This document shows positions 27,647-37,350 of a DNA stretch of 51,371 nt, one piece after another (position 1 is the stretch's first letter; each line of letters starts with the position of its first letter). The notes beneath the pieces are model-generated. The model did no database searches and was not told the origin of the DNA. It was given only the letters and a program-made list of their open reading frames with translations. The position numbers and the translations under genes are program-made. The DNA comes from Compostibacillus humi (GTDB lineage Bacteria > Bacillota > Bacilli > Bacillales > Amphibacillaceae), in contig NZ_BMEV01000019.1 in NCBI RefSeq assembly GCF_014637175.1, positions 1 to 51,371 of the forward strand, given 5' to 3'.

Positions 27647-29074
27647 ATGGCAGAAAAAATATTAAGCGTTGGGATTGATATTGGAACATCAACGACCCAA
27701 TTAGTTTTTTCCTTGCTGACAATTGAAAATGTCGCTTCAGCATTTAACGTGCCGAGAATTATTATTACCGACAAAGAAGTGATTTATAAAAGCGACATCA
27801 TCCACACCCCGCTTTTAGAAGAGACTAGGGTGAACCAGGAGCTTATTCAGCAGTTTGTAGAAAAAGAATATAAAAAAGCCGGGATTGAAAAGGAAAAAAT
27901 TCAAACCGGTGCCGTCATCATTACCGGAGAAACAGCGAGAAAAGAAAATGCGGAGGAAGTATTGCAAGGGTTAAGCGGTTTTGCCGGGGACTTTGTCGTA
28001 GCAACAGCAGGTCCTGATTTGGAAAGTATTATCGCTGCAAAGGGGGCGGGAATACATACCTATGCGAAAGACCAATCGGTAAAAATAGTAAATTTCGATA
28101 TCGGCGGCGGAACTAGCAATCTCGCGGTAATAGAAAGGGGAAACGTGACAGACACCGGGTGTTTGGATATCGGCGGAAGGCTCATCAAGATGAACAGGGA
28201 CACGAAGAAAATCGAATATATTTCCCCAAAAATAAAAGATTTAATTAACGATTTCGGCTGGAATATTCAAATTGGCCAGACCGCATCCCGGGAACTGCTG
28301 CAGCCGGTAGTAGACAAAATGGTCGAATTGCTGGAAGAAAGTGCAGGAGTGAGGCCGGCGAGTCCGCAGCTGGAAAAAATTATCACCCATAAAGGAATCA
28401 GGGATATGGAAAATATTACCCATATTTCTTTTACCGGCGGTGTGGCGGAAGCAATTTACAAGCCTGCTGAAGGAGACGTGTTCCAATACGGGGACATTGG
28501 CATCATGCTCGGGGAAGCCATTAAAAATTCAGCATTGGCAAAACATTTCGTACTAGTTGAGCCGAAAGAGCTCATTCGGGCAACGGTAGTCGGAGCCGGA
28601 TCCCACACAACGGAAATCAGCGGAAGTACAATTGCCTATTCTGAGGATTTATTCCCTATAAAAAACATACCTGTCATTAAAATCCGGGATGAAGATATGA
28701 AGGAACCGGGGGAATTTTCCAAGACGATTCGCGAGAAATTGCAATGGTATGAAGTAGAGAAAAACAAGCAGACAGTAGCGATTTCATTTACGGGCAATCA
28801 GCATGCAAGCTTCCAGGAAATTGTTTATATCGCTGAAGAAATTGCAGCAGGAACGGAGGAGTATGTCCGTTTAGGCTTGCCGCTAATCGTTATTACGGAA
28901 AAAGATATCGCGAAAGTACTCGGGCAGACATTATTTGCAAAATTGGGCCTGGAACAGCAGTTGATATGCATTGATAGTGTCTTTGTGGAAGATGGCGACT
29001 TTATCGATATCGGCCATCCCGTTGCCAATGGCAGTGTGCTGCCTGTAGTCATTAAAACGTTAGTATTTAACTGA
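27647..29074 (+). CDS. eutA: Ethanolamine ammonia-lyase reactivating factor EutA
   Basis: A 475-residue ASKHA-fold ATPase that exchanges damaged cobalamin from ethanolamine ammonia-lyase. Nucleotide-binding motifs [14 protein letters not shown] near the N terminus and [14 protein letters not shown] around residue 150, plus [11 protein letters not shown], fit the family. GGGAGGTG lies before the ATG at 27647; GTG at 27638 overlaps it. First gene after the second antitermination leader, so the structural genes from here on are EutV-dependent. Confidence 0.94.
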   Translation: MAEKILSVGIDIGTSTTQLVFSLLTIENVASAFNVPRIIITDKEVIYKSDIIHTPLLEETRVNQELIQQFVEKEYKKAGIEKEKIQTGAVIITGETARKENAEEVLQGLSGFAGDFVVATAGPDLESIIAAKGAGIHTYAKDQSVKIVNFDIGGGTSNLAVIERGNVTDTGCLDIGGRLIKMNRDTKKIEYISPKIKDLINDFGWNIQIGQTASRELLQPVVDKMVELLEESAGVRPASPQLEKIITHKGIRDMENITHISFTGGVAEAIYKPAEGDVFQYGDIGIMLGEAIKNSALAKHFVLVEPKELIRATVVGAGSHTTEISGSTIAYSEDLFPIKNIPVIKIRDEDMKEPGEFSKTIREKLQWYEVEKNKQTVAISFTGNQHASFQEIVYIAEEIAAGTEEYVRLGLPLIVITEKDIAKVLGQTLFAKLGLEQQLICIDSVFVEDGDFIDIGHPVANGSVLPVVIKTLVFN

Positions 29075-29108
29075 TTCCGAATCTCATTTCAAAGGGAGGG
29101 GAAACGTG

Positions 29109-29906
29109 TTGAAACTAAGCGTTACGTTATCCGGCAATACGTATCAGTTCACATCAATTAAGGAAGTACTGGCGAAAGCAAGCGAGGAAAAATCTGGAGA
29201 TAAAATGGCGGGGATTCAGGCAGAATCTTCATTGGAAAGAATGGCTGCGAAGTTAATGCTAAGCGAGCTGCAGCTGAAGGACATTTATGAGAACCCGGTC
29301 ATCCCTTATGAAACAGATGAAGTAACGCGTGTTATCTACGATGATATTAATCAATTTGTCTATAAGGAAATTTCCGGATGGACGGTAGGGGAATTAAGAA
29401 ATTATATTTTATCCCATAAAACGACCGCCAGTGATTTGAAAAGACTTAGCAGAGGGCTGACGAGCGAAATGATTTCCGCCGTCACAAAGCTAATGTCCAG
29501 CATGGATTTAGTATATGCATCGCAAAAGATGCGCCATCAGGCCCATTGCAATACGACGATCGGAGAGCCCGGAAGACTTGCCTTCCGCATTCAGGCAAAC
29601 CACCCGATTGATGATCCGGACGGAATTATTGCTTCTGTGAAAGAAGGATTATCCTATGGCTCCGGGGATGCGGTCATTGGGATTAACCCAAACAATGAAG
29701 ATTTGGAATCCGTCAAGAAAATATTTCATATCACCTACGACCTGATGCAAAAATGGGAAATTCCAACCCAAAATAGTGTCCTTGCCCATGTGACGACACA
29801 AATGAAAGCGCTCCAAAGCGGTGCTCCTGTCGGGTTATTATTCCAAAGTTTGGCAGGTACCCAAAGGGCAAATGAAGACTTTGGCGTTTCCAAAGGCCAG
29901 GTTTAG
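29109..29906 (+). pseudogene. eutB: Truncated eutB paralog (ammonia-lyase large subunit)
   Basis: About 265 codons matching the N-terminal 60% of EutB, roughly 60% identical by eye to the intact copy that follows ([69 protein letters not shown]). After DFGVS the frame runs into SKGQV and stops. The next bases belong to eutC in another frame. It lacks the C-terminal part of the EutB TIM barrel. GGGAGGGG precedes the start, so a shortened protein could still be made. Confidence 0.88.
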
Positions 29907-30106
29907 CAACGGCAAAAAGCATCAGTGCATACATGATCTATCGGCCAAATGAGCATTCGGTGGAAGCAGACCGGACTGTATATTCCAATATTCATAATAA
30001 TGGCGTACCCCCGGCAGAAGCAGGAGCCCATTTAGCCGATACGATTGCAGAAATGCTGAAATACAAAATGAGCGGAGTGAAATTCGCTCGGCGTCATGAA
30101 TCATAG
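29894..30106 (+). pseudogene. eutC: 3' remnant of a eutC paralog
   Basis: In the frame RPGLATAKSISAYMIYRP… the sequence matches the last 70 codons of EutC ([18 protein letters not shown] in the intact gene), including SNIHNNGVPPAEAGAHLADTI. It joins the truncated eutB directly, out of frame. The equivalent points in the intact eutBC pair are about 1.27 kb apart, so one deletion explains both remnants. No start codon or ribosome-binding site is apparent for it. Confidence 0.85.
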
Positions 30107-30136
30107 ACAGTTTTTATTATCGAGAGGAGGCTAATT

Positions 30137-31504
30137 ATGAAATTACGTACAACTTTATTTGGAAGGACTTACCAATTCCATTCCATCAATGAAGTGATGG
30201 CAAAAGCGAATGAGGAAAAATCGGGAGATATTATGGCTGGCATTGCAGCGGAATCCGCCGAAGAAAGGGTGGCTGCAAAAGTTGTTTTATCCAACTTGAC
30301 GCTGGAGGATTTGCGCAACAATCCTGCAATTCCTTACGAAGAAGATGAAGTAACGAGGATTATCCAGGATAACGTGAACGAAAAGATTTATAACGAAATA
30401 AAAAACTGGACCGTCCAGGAGTTGAGAGAGAAAATCCTTGCCACGGAAACGACGGGCAATGAAATAAGAAGGATTTCCCGGGGATTGACTTCAGAAATGG
30501 TAGCGGCGGTTACAAAACTGATGTCTAACTTGGATTTAATATTAGGAGCCAAAAAAATTACCGTCACCGCCCATTGCAATACAACGATTGGTCTGGAAGG
30601 AACATTGTCAACCCGCTTGCAGCCGAACCATCCAACCGATGATGATGACGGAATCGTCGCTTCCATATTGGAGGGACTGTCCTATGGAGCGGGCGATGCG
30701 GTTATCGGTCTGAACCCGGTTGACGATACAGTGGAAAGTGTTATTCGCATGTTCCATACACTAAGCGAAGTGAAAAACAAATACAAGATTCCAACCCAAA
30801 CGAGCGTGCTAGCTCATGTCACAACCCAAATGGAAGCGATCAAACAAGGGGCACCTGCCGATTTAATTTTCCAGTCCATTGCCGGTTCAGAAAAAGGAAA
30901 TACCGCCTTTGGCATCAGCGGGGATTTGATTGCTGAAGCTAGAGAGCTGGCTCTAAAAGAAGGAACGGCATCAGGTCCGAATGTAATGTATTTTGAAACT
31001 GGCCAAGGTGCAGAGCTTTCATCGAATGCACATCACGGTGTGGATCAGCTGACGCTGGAAGCCCGATGCTACGGGTTTGCGAAAAAATTCGAACCGTATC
31101 TCGTCAACACTGTGGTCGGATTTATCGGTCCTGAGTATTTGTATGATGCAAAGCAAGTAATCCGGGCCGGACTGGAAGACCACTTTATGGGCAAACTGAC
31201 AGGCATTTCCATGGGAGTCGACGTTTGCTACACAAACCACATGAAGGCAGACCAGGATGATATGGAAAACTTAGGTGTTCTTTTAACACAAGCGGGGGTA
31301 AATTTCCTGATTACCGTGCCGCATGCGGATGATGTCATGTTAAATTACCAGAGCCTCGGGTATCATGAAGCACAGTCATTGCGGGAACTTGGCAATTTGC
31401 GTCCGATTAAAGAATTTGAAGAATGGCTGATGGAAAGAGGAATTTTGGATGAGAAGGGCAGGCTGACGAAAAAAGCAGGTGACGCCTCAATATTTTTAGG
31501 GTAG
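30137..31504 (+). CDS. eutB: Ethanolamine ammonia-lyase large subunit EutB
   Basis: A 455-residue TIM-barrel catalytic subunit. With EutC and AdoCbl it converts ethanolamine to acetaldehyde and ammonia inside the microcompartment. Conserved stretches: [102 protein letters not shown]. Full family length. GAGAGGAGG precedes the ATG. Follows the broken paralog by 30 bp. Confidence 0.97.
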   Translation: MKLRTTLFGRTYQFHSINEVMAKANEEKSGDIMAGIAAESAEERVAAKVVLSNLTLEDLRNNPAIPYEEDEVTRIIQDNVNEKIYNEIKNWTVQELREKILATETTGNEIRRISRGLTSEMVAAVTKLMSNLDLILGAKKITVTAHCNTTIGLEGTLSTRLQPNHPTDDDDGIVASILEGLSYGAGDAVIGLNPVDDTVESVIRMFHTLSEVKNKYKIPTQTSVLAHVTTQMEAIKQGAPADLIFQSIAGSEKGNTAFGISGDLIAEARELALKEGTASGPNVMYFETGQGAELSSNAHHGVDQLTLEARCYGFAKKFEPYLVNTVVGFIGPEYLYDAKQVIRAGLEDHFMGKLTGISMGVDVCYTNHMKADQDDMENLGVLLTQAGVNFLITVPHADDVMLNYQSLGYHEAQSLRELGNLRPIKEFEEWLMERGILDEKGRLTKKAGDASIFLG

Positions 31505-31515
31505 GAGGATGCGGA

Positions 31516-32400
31516 ATGGTAAATGAAAAAGAATTAAAAACGATGATTGAAAATATTATTCATGAAATGTTAGGGAACAAGTCCAATGCTGCGGAGTCAA
31601 ATTCAACCCCTGTCTCCGATTCTGATGGCATTTCCGATGATGCTTTGCCGGATATTACAAAAATAGAAATAAGAAAGGAATTGCTCGTGCCTGAACCGCT
31701 AAATCAGGAAGCATATATGGAGATGAAAGACAGTACGCCGGCAAGAATCGGGGTTTGGCGGGCGGGACCGCGGTATAAAACTTCTACGTCCCTCCGTTTT
31801 AAAGCCGATCATGCAGCGGCACAGGATGCGGTGTTCTCTTACGTAGATGAAGAATTTATAAAAAGAAATAATCTTTTCCCGACCATTACGCTCTGCAAGG
31901 ACAAGGACGAATATATTACCCGCCCGGATTTAGGAAGACAATTTTCGGAGGAAGAGAAGGAAAGAATTAAAAAACAATGCGGCTCACCGACGGTGCAAAT
32001 CATGGTAGGAGACGGATTGAGCTCTGCTGCAATTGAAGCAAATATGGAAGATACCCTTCCTGCCATTAAACAAGGGTTAAAAGTGTATGGCATTGATACC
32101 GGTGTTGACTTGTTTGTGAAGCATTGCCGTGTGCGAGCGATGGACGTTGTCGGCGAGCTGACGAATGCAGACGTCGTATGTCTTTTAATTGGCGAAAGAC
32201 CGGGACTTGTAACTGCCGAATCAATGAGTGCCTATATAGCTTACAAGCCGACGGTGGACATGCCGGAAGCAAGACGGTCGGTAGTGTCAAATATTCATCA
32301 GGGAGGCACACCTCCAGTGGAAGCCGGGGCCCACATTGCTGAACTGATTAAAAAGATGATTGACAAGAAAGCTTCCGGACTGGATTTAAATTTAGCGTAA
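31516..32400 (+). CDS. eutC: Ethanolamine ammonia-lyase small subunit EutC
   Basis: A 294-residue subunit completing the AdoCbl site. Residues 1–22 ([20 protein letters not shown]) form an amphipathic helix like the N-terminal targeting segment of enteric EutC, followed by a flexible linker. The core has [64 protein letters not shown] and [16 protein letters not shown]. Starts 11 bp after eutB with GTAGGAGGATG. Confidence 0.96.
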   Translation: MVNEKELKTMIENIIHEMLGNKSNAAESNSTPVSDSDGISDDALPDITKIEIRKELLVPEPLNQEAYMEMKDSTPARIGVWRAGPRYKTSTSLRFKADHAAAQDAVFSYVDEEFIKRNNLFPTITLCKDKDEYITRPDLGRQFSEEEKERIKKQCGSPTVQIMVGDGLSSAAIEANMEDTLPAIKQGLKVYGIDTGVDLFVKHCRVRAMDVVGELTNADVVCLLIGERPGLVTAESMSAYIAYKPTVDMPEARRSVVSNIHQGGTPPVEAGAHIAELIKKMIDKKASGLDLNLA

Positions 32401-32442
32401 CAGACTTGTCCGCAGGAAATATTGATAATTGGAGGAATGGGG

Positions 32443-33096
32443 ATGAAACACGATCGAATTTATGGTCAAGTACTCGGTGTAAAGCTTATTCCGAATGTCA
32501 GTCCAGATTTGGCTAAACAGTTTAAGCTGTCTCAGGATCAAAGGAGTTTGGGAATTATTACCGGAGATGTGGATGACATTGTCTACACTGCATTGGACGA
32601 GGCGACGAAAAAGGCAGATGTGGAAGTTGTCTACGCCCAATCGATGTATGCAGGAGCAGATAATGCAACAACGAAGCTGGCGGGAGAAGTAATTGGCGTA
32701 TTGGCTGGCCAAAATCCGGATGAGGTGAAGAGCGGTCTCGATGCCGCCATTAGCTATATTGAAAACGATGCCTATTTCGTCAGTGCCAATGATGATAATT
32801 CTATCAATTATTTCGCCCATTTAATTTCGAGGACTGGTTCGTTCCTTTCGAAACAGGCAAATATTCGCGAAGGAGAAGCGCTGGCCTATTTGATTGCTCC
32901 GCCGATAGAAGCAATCTATGCCCTGGATGCTGCCTTGAAAGCGGCGGATGTAAGGATGGCAGAATTTTTTGGCCCGCCATCGGAAACGAACTATGGAGGA
33001 GCACTGCTTACAGGAAGCCAGTCTGCCTGTAAAGCTGCCTGTGACGCGTTTGCTGACGCGGTAAATTATGTTGCTGATAATCCAAAAGGATACTAG
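32443..33096 (+). CDS. eutL: Microcompartment shell protein EutL
   Basis: A 217-residue trimeric tandem-BMC shell protein (KHDRIYGQVLGVKLIPNVSPDLAKQF; YAQSMYAGADNATTKLAGEVIGVLAG; GEALAYLIAPPIEAIYALDAALKAADV; PPSETNYGGALLTGSQSACKAACDAF). EutL forms a gated pore in the shell. The ATG at 32443 follows GGAGG; upstream in-frame ATGs at 32422 and 32437 precede or overlap that site. Its TAG abuts the next start. Confidence 0.95.
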   Translation: MKHDRIYGQVLGVKLIPNVSPDLAKQFKLSQDQRSLGIITGDVDDIVYTALDEATKKADVEVVYAQSMYAGADNATTKLAGEVIGVLAGQNPDEVKSGLDAAISYIENDAYFVSANDDNSINYFAHLISRTGSFLSKQANIREGEALAYLIAPPIEAIYALDAALKAADVRMAEFFGPPSETNYGGALLTGSQSACKAACDAFADAVNYVADNPKGY

Positions 33097-33678
33097 GTGA
33101 CGATGATGGATGCACTTGGCTTAATCGAAAACAGAAGCTATCTCAGTTCCATCGTGGCAGCAGATACCGCCTTAAAGGCAGCCAATGTAACACTGATTGA
33201 TTTGGAGATTATTAGAGGAGGCTATGTCACCGTAAAACTGATTGGGGATGTGGGGGCGGTAAAGGCTGCTGTAGAAGCAGCAAAAGACGCTGCAGAATCC
33301 TTTGGAGCATTAATATCTGCCCATGTTATCCCGAGAATGCACGAAGAAACGGCGAAGTTAATTGAGAAACAAAAAGGCCGCCCTGCTGCCTCCCCGGAAG
33401 GGGCCAAGCCAACTGCCAAACAGGAAAAAGAGGAGACTGGGGAACAGGCAAAAACTGAAGCAGTACAGGAAGAGAGCCCGTCCCCAGCAGCAACAGAAAG
33501 GAACGAAGAAAACGGACAGGAGAAACTGACGCGTGAACAATTGGAAAAACTGACGGTAGTAAAATTGCGTCAGCTTGTCCGGGAGAGAAAAGCAATGGAA
33601 AGTGCGACACAAATTAATACAGCCAAAAAAGCAGAATTGATTCATAGTCTATTAGAAAAAATGGAAAAAAAGGAATAA
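33097..33678 (+). CDS. BMC shell protein with C-terminal SAP/HeH-like domain (EutK-like)
   Basis: A 193-residue protein. Residues 4–85 form one BMC domain ([31 protein letters not shown]…VGAVKAAVEAAKDAAES…HVIPRMH). Residues about 90–145 are a Glu/Ala/Pro/Lys-rich linker, and 150–190 form a helix–extended–helix segment (KLTVVKLRQLVRERKAM…NTAKKAELIHSLLEKM) resembling SAP/HeH/Rho-N domains. Enteric EutK is also a BMC domain with a C-terminal helical nucleic-acid-binding-like domain. GTG at 33097 is six bases after AAAGGA; ATGs at 33103 and 33106 are alternatives. Confidence 0.85.
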   Translation: MTMMDALGLIENRSYLSSIVAADTALKAANVTLIDLEIIRGGYVTVKLIGDVGAVKAAVEAAKDAAESFGALISAHVIPRMHEETAKLIEKQKGRPAASPEGAKPTAKQEKEETGEQAKTEAVQEESPSPAATERNEENGQEKLTREQLEKLTVVKLRQLVRERKAMESATQINTAKKAELIHSLLEKMEKKE

Positions 33679-33747
33679 GTTTTCTGCATGCTAAAGGCAT
33701 GAATTAAATCATAGATTAATATAAACAATTTTAAGGAGGAGTTTTTC

Positions 33748-34038
33748 ATGGCAAATACGAATGCACTTGGAATGGTAGAAACAAAGGGGCTCGTAGGAGC
33801 AATTGAAGCCGCGGATGCGATGGTAAAAGCGGCAAACGTTACGCTGATCGGCAAGGAACAAATTGGCGCCGGATTAGTAACTGTACTTGTCAGCGGAGAC
33901 GTGGGAGCAGTGAAAGCAGCAACGGACGCTGGAGCAGCTGCTGCAGACCGGGTCGGCGAGCTCGTTTCTGTCCATGTTATTCCTCGTCCGCATAACGAAG
34001 TGGCTGCAATTCTTCCAAAACAGGAAAAAGCAGAATAA
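33748..34038 (+). CDS. eutM: Hexameric shell protein EutM (copy 1)
   Basis: A 96-residue canonical BMC-domain protein: [56 protein letters not shown]. It tiles the microcompartment shell facets. TAAGGAGG precedes the ATG. A small hairpin (33687–33701) lies before it and a large one follows it (34053–34099), possibly setting a separate dosage for this abundant protein. A near copy lies at 40048. Confidence 0.96.
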   Translation: MANTNALGMVETKGLVGAIEAADAMVKAANVTLIGKEQIGAGLVTVLVSGDVGAVKAATDAGAAAADRVGELVSVHVIPRPHNEVAAILPKQEKAE

Positions 34039-34052
34039 AAGGTTTGCTTTAA

Positions 34053-34099
34053 TGCTTGAAATAAGATAGGGGGGATTGTCTTCTATCTTATTTCAAGCA
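34053..34099 (+). other. 17-bp perfect hairpin between eutM and eutT
   Basis: 34053–34069 pairs perfectly with 34083–34099 around a 13-nt loop. No T run follows, so it is more likely an mRNA 3'-end stabiliser, processing site or partial terminator than a full terminator. Confidence 0.75.
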
Positions 34100-34177
34100 A
34101 ATGCACTTAAATATGCAGACGCGTTAAAACCGGAAATAAGACAAGCAGCGTGTTTTACGCGTAAAGGAAGTGAACAT

Positions 34178-34963
34178 ATGGCTGTACTTACGGAAAGCGT
34201 ATTAAGAAGCCAATATTTTAAAAATCAAGCAAATAAATCGGTAATTAAACTTCCTAAAGATACGATTCTAACCCCGGCTGCAAAAAGCTATTTAAAGGAA
34301 AAGAAAATAACGGTTGAATATATTAGCGAGACCAATCAGGCAGAAAACAAAAGGGAAAAGTTATCGGGATCAAAACGTGAGGAAAAATCCTCGCCGCAGT
34401 TTCGCATTATCCAAGGCGGATTTCTGAACGAAAAGCCGGTCCATATGACTTCCCTCCATGGTAACCTGCTTGTTCCGAAAACTCATAAACGAATTATTTT
34501 TCGAGGAAAACTGGACTCGCTCGAAGCTAAAATTATCGAAGCCCAATGGATGCTGGCAGAAAAGAATTTGGACAAACTGGCGGAAGATTTGTCCGTCATC
34601 CTCGATTCGGTCCGCACAATTAAACGGTCCGAAATGGAGGGGGAAAAACTGGAAACTTTTTCCCTATTCCAAATGGATGAAAAGGAAATCCAGAAAAAGG
34701 CTAGGCATCCGGAAAAATATTTTGGCAAAGACGATGTTGAACCTGAATACCGGATGGGGATAGGGATTGTTCTATTAAATACAATCCGGGCGTTAATCAG
34801 AGAAACGGAAGTTGCTGCCTGTCAGGCATGGACAGACGAGGATGGAAGTGCAGAACGGGAAGAGCTGATTTCCGCCTTAAATAGTTTGTCATCCCTATGT
34901 AAAGTAATGATGTTCAAAGTGGATTCCGGATATTACAAGACAGAGAAGGAGGGAAAGAAGTGA
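34178..34963 (+). CDS. eutT: Cobalamin adenosyltransferase EutT-like
   Basis: A 261-residue protein expected to transfer the adenosyl group of ATP to cob(I)alamin inside or at the microcompartment. N-terminal part VIKLPKDTILTPAAKSYLKEKKITVEYI matches the conserved EutT/EutQ start; the helical Cob_adeno_trans core runs from about 105 (HKRIIFRGKLDSLEAKIIEAQWML…GIGIVLLNTIRALIRETEVAACQAW). The Cys-rich metal motif of enteric EutT is absent. The start at 34178 follows AAAGGAAGTG; a longer frame from 34076 would run through the preceding hairpin. Its TGA overlaps the pduL ATG. Confidence 0.85.
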   Translation: MAVLTESVLRSQYFKNQANKSVIKLPKDTILTPAAKSYLKEKKITVEYISETNQAENKREKLSGSKREEKSSPQFRIIQGGFLNEKPVHMTSLHGNLLVPKTHKRIIFRGKLDSLEAKIIEAQWMLAEKNLDKLAEDLSVILDSVRTIKRSEMEGEKLETFSLFQMDEKEIQKKARHPEKYFGKDDVEPEYRMGIGIVLLNTIRALIRETEVAACQAWTDEDGSAEREELISALNSLSSLCKVMMFKVDSGYYKTEKEGKK

Positions 34964-35835
34964 TGCAGCTTTCGGCTGAAACGATTGCAAAAGCCGTAAG
35001 AAAAGTGATGCTGGAAGAATCCCTCGTCGAGGTGGAAGCATCGGGCCGGCACGTCCATTTAAGCAGGGAAGCAATCGATTACCTATTTGGGAAAGGTTAT
35101 CAGCTCACAAAGGATAAAGAGCTTTCTCAGCCGGGGCAATTTGCCTGCAAAGAAAGAATTACGATTGCAGGGCCGAAAGGGAAACTGGAGAATGTCGTAA
35201 TATTAGGGCCGGAACGGAAAGAATGCCAAGCAGAAATTTCCATGACTGATGCAGTCACGTTAGGCTTAAAAGTCCCGGTCAGGGAAAGCGGCGATATTGA
35301 CGGAACGCCGGGTATTACTTTAATTCATCAGGACCGAAAATTGCAGCTGGAAAAAGGACTAATCGTAGCAAAGCGCCATATCCACGTTTCACCAGAAGAT
35401 GCGTTGAAATTAAATGTAAAAAACAAAGAAATCGTACAAGTAAAAGTGTTTGGCGAACGGTCGCTTATTTTTGACGATGTCGTCATTCGTGTACATCCAA
35501 ATTTTCGGACACGCATGCATATCGATTATGACGAAGCAAATGCGTGCGGCTTTCAAAATGGAGCTTTAGGGAAAATCATTAAAAAAGGACGAAGTGTCCA
35601 TGACATCTCCGAGCCTAAGGTAAGGAATGCGGCAGTTTCCGATAGGGAAGAGGCAACGGAGGACAAAGCAGAGCTGCATCAAAAACTGATTACAGAAAAT
35701 GATTTGCAAAAATTATACTTGCAAAAAGTGAAAAAGATACGGATTCCTGCTTCCAGCATTATTACACCGCTTGCTGCCGATTATGTGAGACAGCACCAGC
35801 TGGAAATCGAACGGTTTAAGGAGAAGAGAAAATGA
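34963..35835 (+). CDS. pduL: PduL-type phosphotransacylase with C-terminal extension
   Basis: A 290-residue protein converting acetyl-CoA to acetyl phosphate and recycling CoA in the compartment. Residues 1–20 (QLSAETIAKAVRKVMLEES) look like an encapsulation helix. The PduL core has two barrels with metal-binding ASGRHVHLSREAI and AKRHIHVSPEDAL, and NFRTRMHIDYDEANACGF. Residues about 240–290 are an extra segment (KLYLQKVKKIRIPASSIITPLAADYVRQHQLEIERF) resembling the N terminus of EutT. PduL is usually near 210–230 residues. GGAGGG lies before the ATG. Confidence 0.92.
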   Translation: MQLSAETIAKAVRKVMLEESLVEVEASGRHVHLSREAIDYLFGKGYQLTKDKELSQPGQFACKERITIAGPKGKLENVVILGPERKECQAEISMTDAVTLGLKVPVRESGDIDGTPGITLIHQDRKLQLEKGLIVAKRHIHVSPEDALKLNVKNKEIVQVKVFGERSLIFDDVVIRVHPNFRTRMHIDYDEANACGFQNGALGKIIKKGRSVHDISEPKVRNAAVSDREEATEDKAELHQKLITENDLQKLYLQKVKKIRIPASSIITPLAADYVRQHQLEIERFKEKRK

Positions 35836-36098
35836 TTATTGGAGAAGTTGTCGGGTCGGTATGGGCGACACGCAAAGACGAAAGACTGAACGGATTGAAG
35901 CTGCTAGTCGTAAAACCAACATATGCAAAAGATATGAGCTCTTCCTTCGTGGCTGCTGATTTGGCAAGCGCGGGAGTCGGAGATACGGTTCTCGTCACGA
36001 AAGGAAGCAGTGCGAGGTCCGCCTTCGGAAAAGAGAGGATTCCAATTGATTCCGTCATCGTCGGTGTCGTTGATTCAATCGATTTAGCAGAGTCATAG
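35832..36098 (+). CDS. eutN: Pentameric shell vertex protein EutN
   Basis: An 88-residue EutN/CcmL-family protein (MIIGEVVGSVWATRKDERLNGLKLLVVKP…VAADLASAGVGDTVLVTKGSSARSAFG…PIDSVIVGVVDSI). Pentamers cap the shell vertices. Its ATG overlaps the pduL stop (ATGA), indicating coupling. Confidence 0.95.
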   Translation: MIIGEVVGSVWATRKDERLNGLKLLVVKPTYAKDMSSSFVAADLASAGVGDTVLVTKGSSARSAFGKERIPIDSVIVGVVDSIDLAES

Positions 36099-36138
36099 AA
36101 ACTTAGTTCCTATTCACTGCAGACAAGGAGGAGAAGAG

Positions 36139-37260
36139 ATGGGGATTAATGAGATTGTAATTTACCTTATGGTCATTTTTATGGTTGTCGGTGCAATCGA
36201 TAAAATCTTTAAAAATAAGCTGAAGCTTGGGGATAAATTTGATGAAGGCTTGATGGCAATGGGTTCCCTAGCCCTCGCCATGGTCGGAATTATTGTCATG
36301 GCACCAATTCTGGCAAAAGTACTTAGTCCGATTGTCGTTCCCGTATATACTGCTCTCGGTGCAGATCCGGCGATGTTTGCGGGAAGTTTGCTCGCCATTG
36401 ATATGGGCGGATTGCCGCTGGCACAGGAAATGGCATTAACGGAAGATGCGGCCATGTTTTCCGGCATTATTTTAGGTGCGATGATGGGGGCGACCATCGT
36501 ATTTTCTATTCCTGTATCACTCGGAATCATTCGGAAGGAAGATCAAAGCTATCTTGCAACAGGAATGCTGGCCGGTTTTATCTCGATTCCTGCGGGGGGA
36601 ATCGTAGGCGGTTTAGTGGCAGGATATTCCTTTATGATGGTCATTACAAACTTAATTCCAATCTTTATTTTAGCTGCACTGATTATCTTGGGGCTGTGGA
36701 AAATTCCGCAGCAAATGATTAAAGGCTTTACGATTTTTGGCTACGGGGTAGTCATTGTTGCTACTGCAGGTCTTGCCATCGGCATTATCGATGTGCTTAC
36801 TGGCATAACGATTATCCCGGGAATCGGTTCGCTGGAGGAAGGTATTCAAATCGTCGGCAGCATTGCCATTGTTTTGGCAGGAGCTTTCGTCATGGTCGAA
36901 GTAATTACCCGGGTTTTCAAGAAGCCGCTAATGCGGGTCGGCAAGATGCTCGGAATGAATGATGTATCCGCAGCGGGAATGGTTGCAACTTTGGCCAATA
37001 ATATTGCCATGTTTAATTTGATGAAGGACATGGATAATCGCGGAAAAATCATTAACGTCGCATTTTCTGTACCGGCTGCTTTTATGCTGGGTGACCACCT
37101 CGGTTTTGCTGCTGGGGTAGCACGGGATATGATTTTCCCGATGATTGCCGGAAAAGCTGCTGGCGGAATCGTCGCTATTATAATCGCCATCGTAATTTCG
37201 AATATTATTTTAGGAAAACAAGTGGAAAGTACGGAAGAGAAAAAGGCTTCCGCTAATTAG
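36139..37260 (+). CDS. eutH: Ethanolamine permease EutH
   Basis: A 373-residue membrane protein with about ten to eleven helices; INEIVIYLMVIFMVVGAIDKI, ALAMVGIIVMAPILAKVLSP, AIDMGGLPLAQEMAL and FSVPAAFMLGDHLGF are EutH landmarks. It imports ethanolamine when supply is low or protonation blocks diffusion. CAAGGAGGAG precedes the ATG. It is followed by an 90-bp gap to eutS without recognisable signals. Confidence 0.95.
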   Translation: MGINEIVIYLMVIFMVVGAIDKIFKNKLKLGDKFDEGLMAMGSLALAMVGIIVMAPILAKVLSPIVVPVYTALGADPAMFAGSLLAIDMGGLPLAQEMALTEDAAMFSGIILGAMMGATIVFSIPVSLGIIRKEDQSYLATGMLAGFISIPAGGIVGGLVAGYSFMMVITNLIPIFILAALIILGLWKIPQQMIKGFTIFGYGVVIVATAGLAIGIIDVLTGITIIPGIGSLEEGIQIVGSIAIVLAGAFVMVEVITRVFKKPLMRVGKMLGMNDVSAAGMVATLANNIAMFNLMKDMDNRGKIINVAFSVPAAFMLGDHLGFAAGVARDMIFPMIAGKAAGGIVAIIIAIVISNIILGKQVESTEEKKASAN

Positions 37261-37350
37261 AATGGAGCCTTAAAACACCTTTGTTTGTATTGCCGGAGTA
37301 TTCATAGAAGATGACTCAACCTGCAGGAGGAGAAGAAAGAGGGAAAGCAA

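Noticed and set aside
34076-34177. Longer N terminus for EutT
   Set aside because: It would translate through the 17-bp hairpin and has no ribosome-binding site; the ATG at 34178 does.
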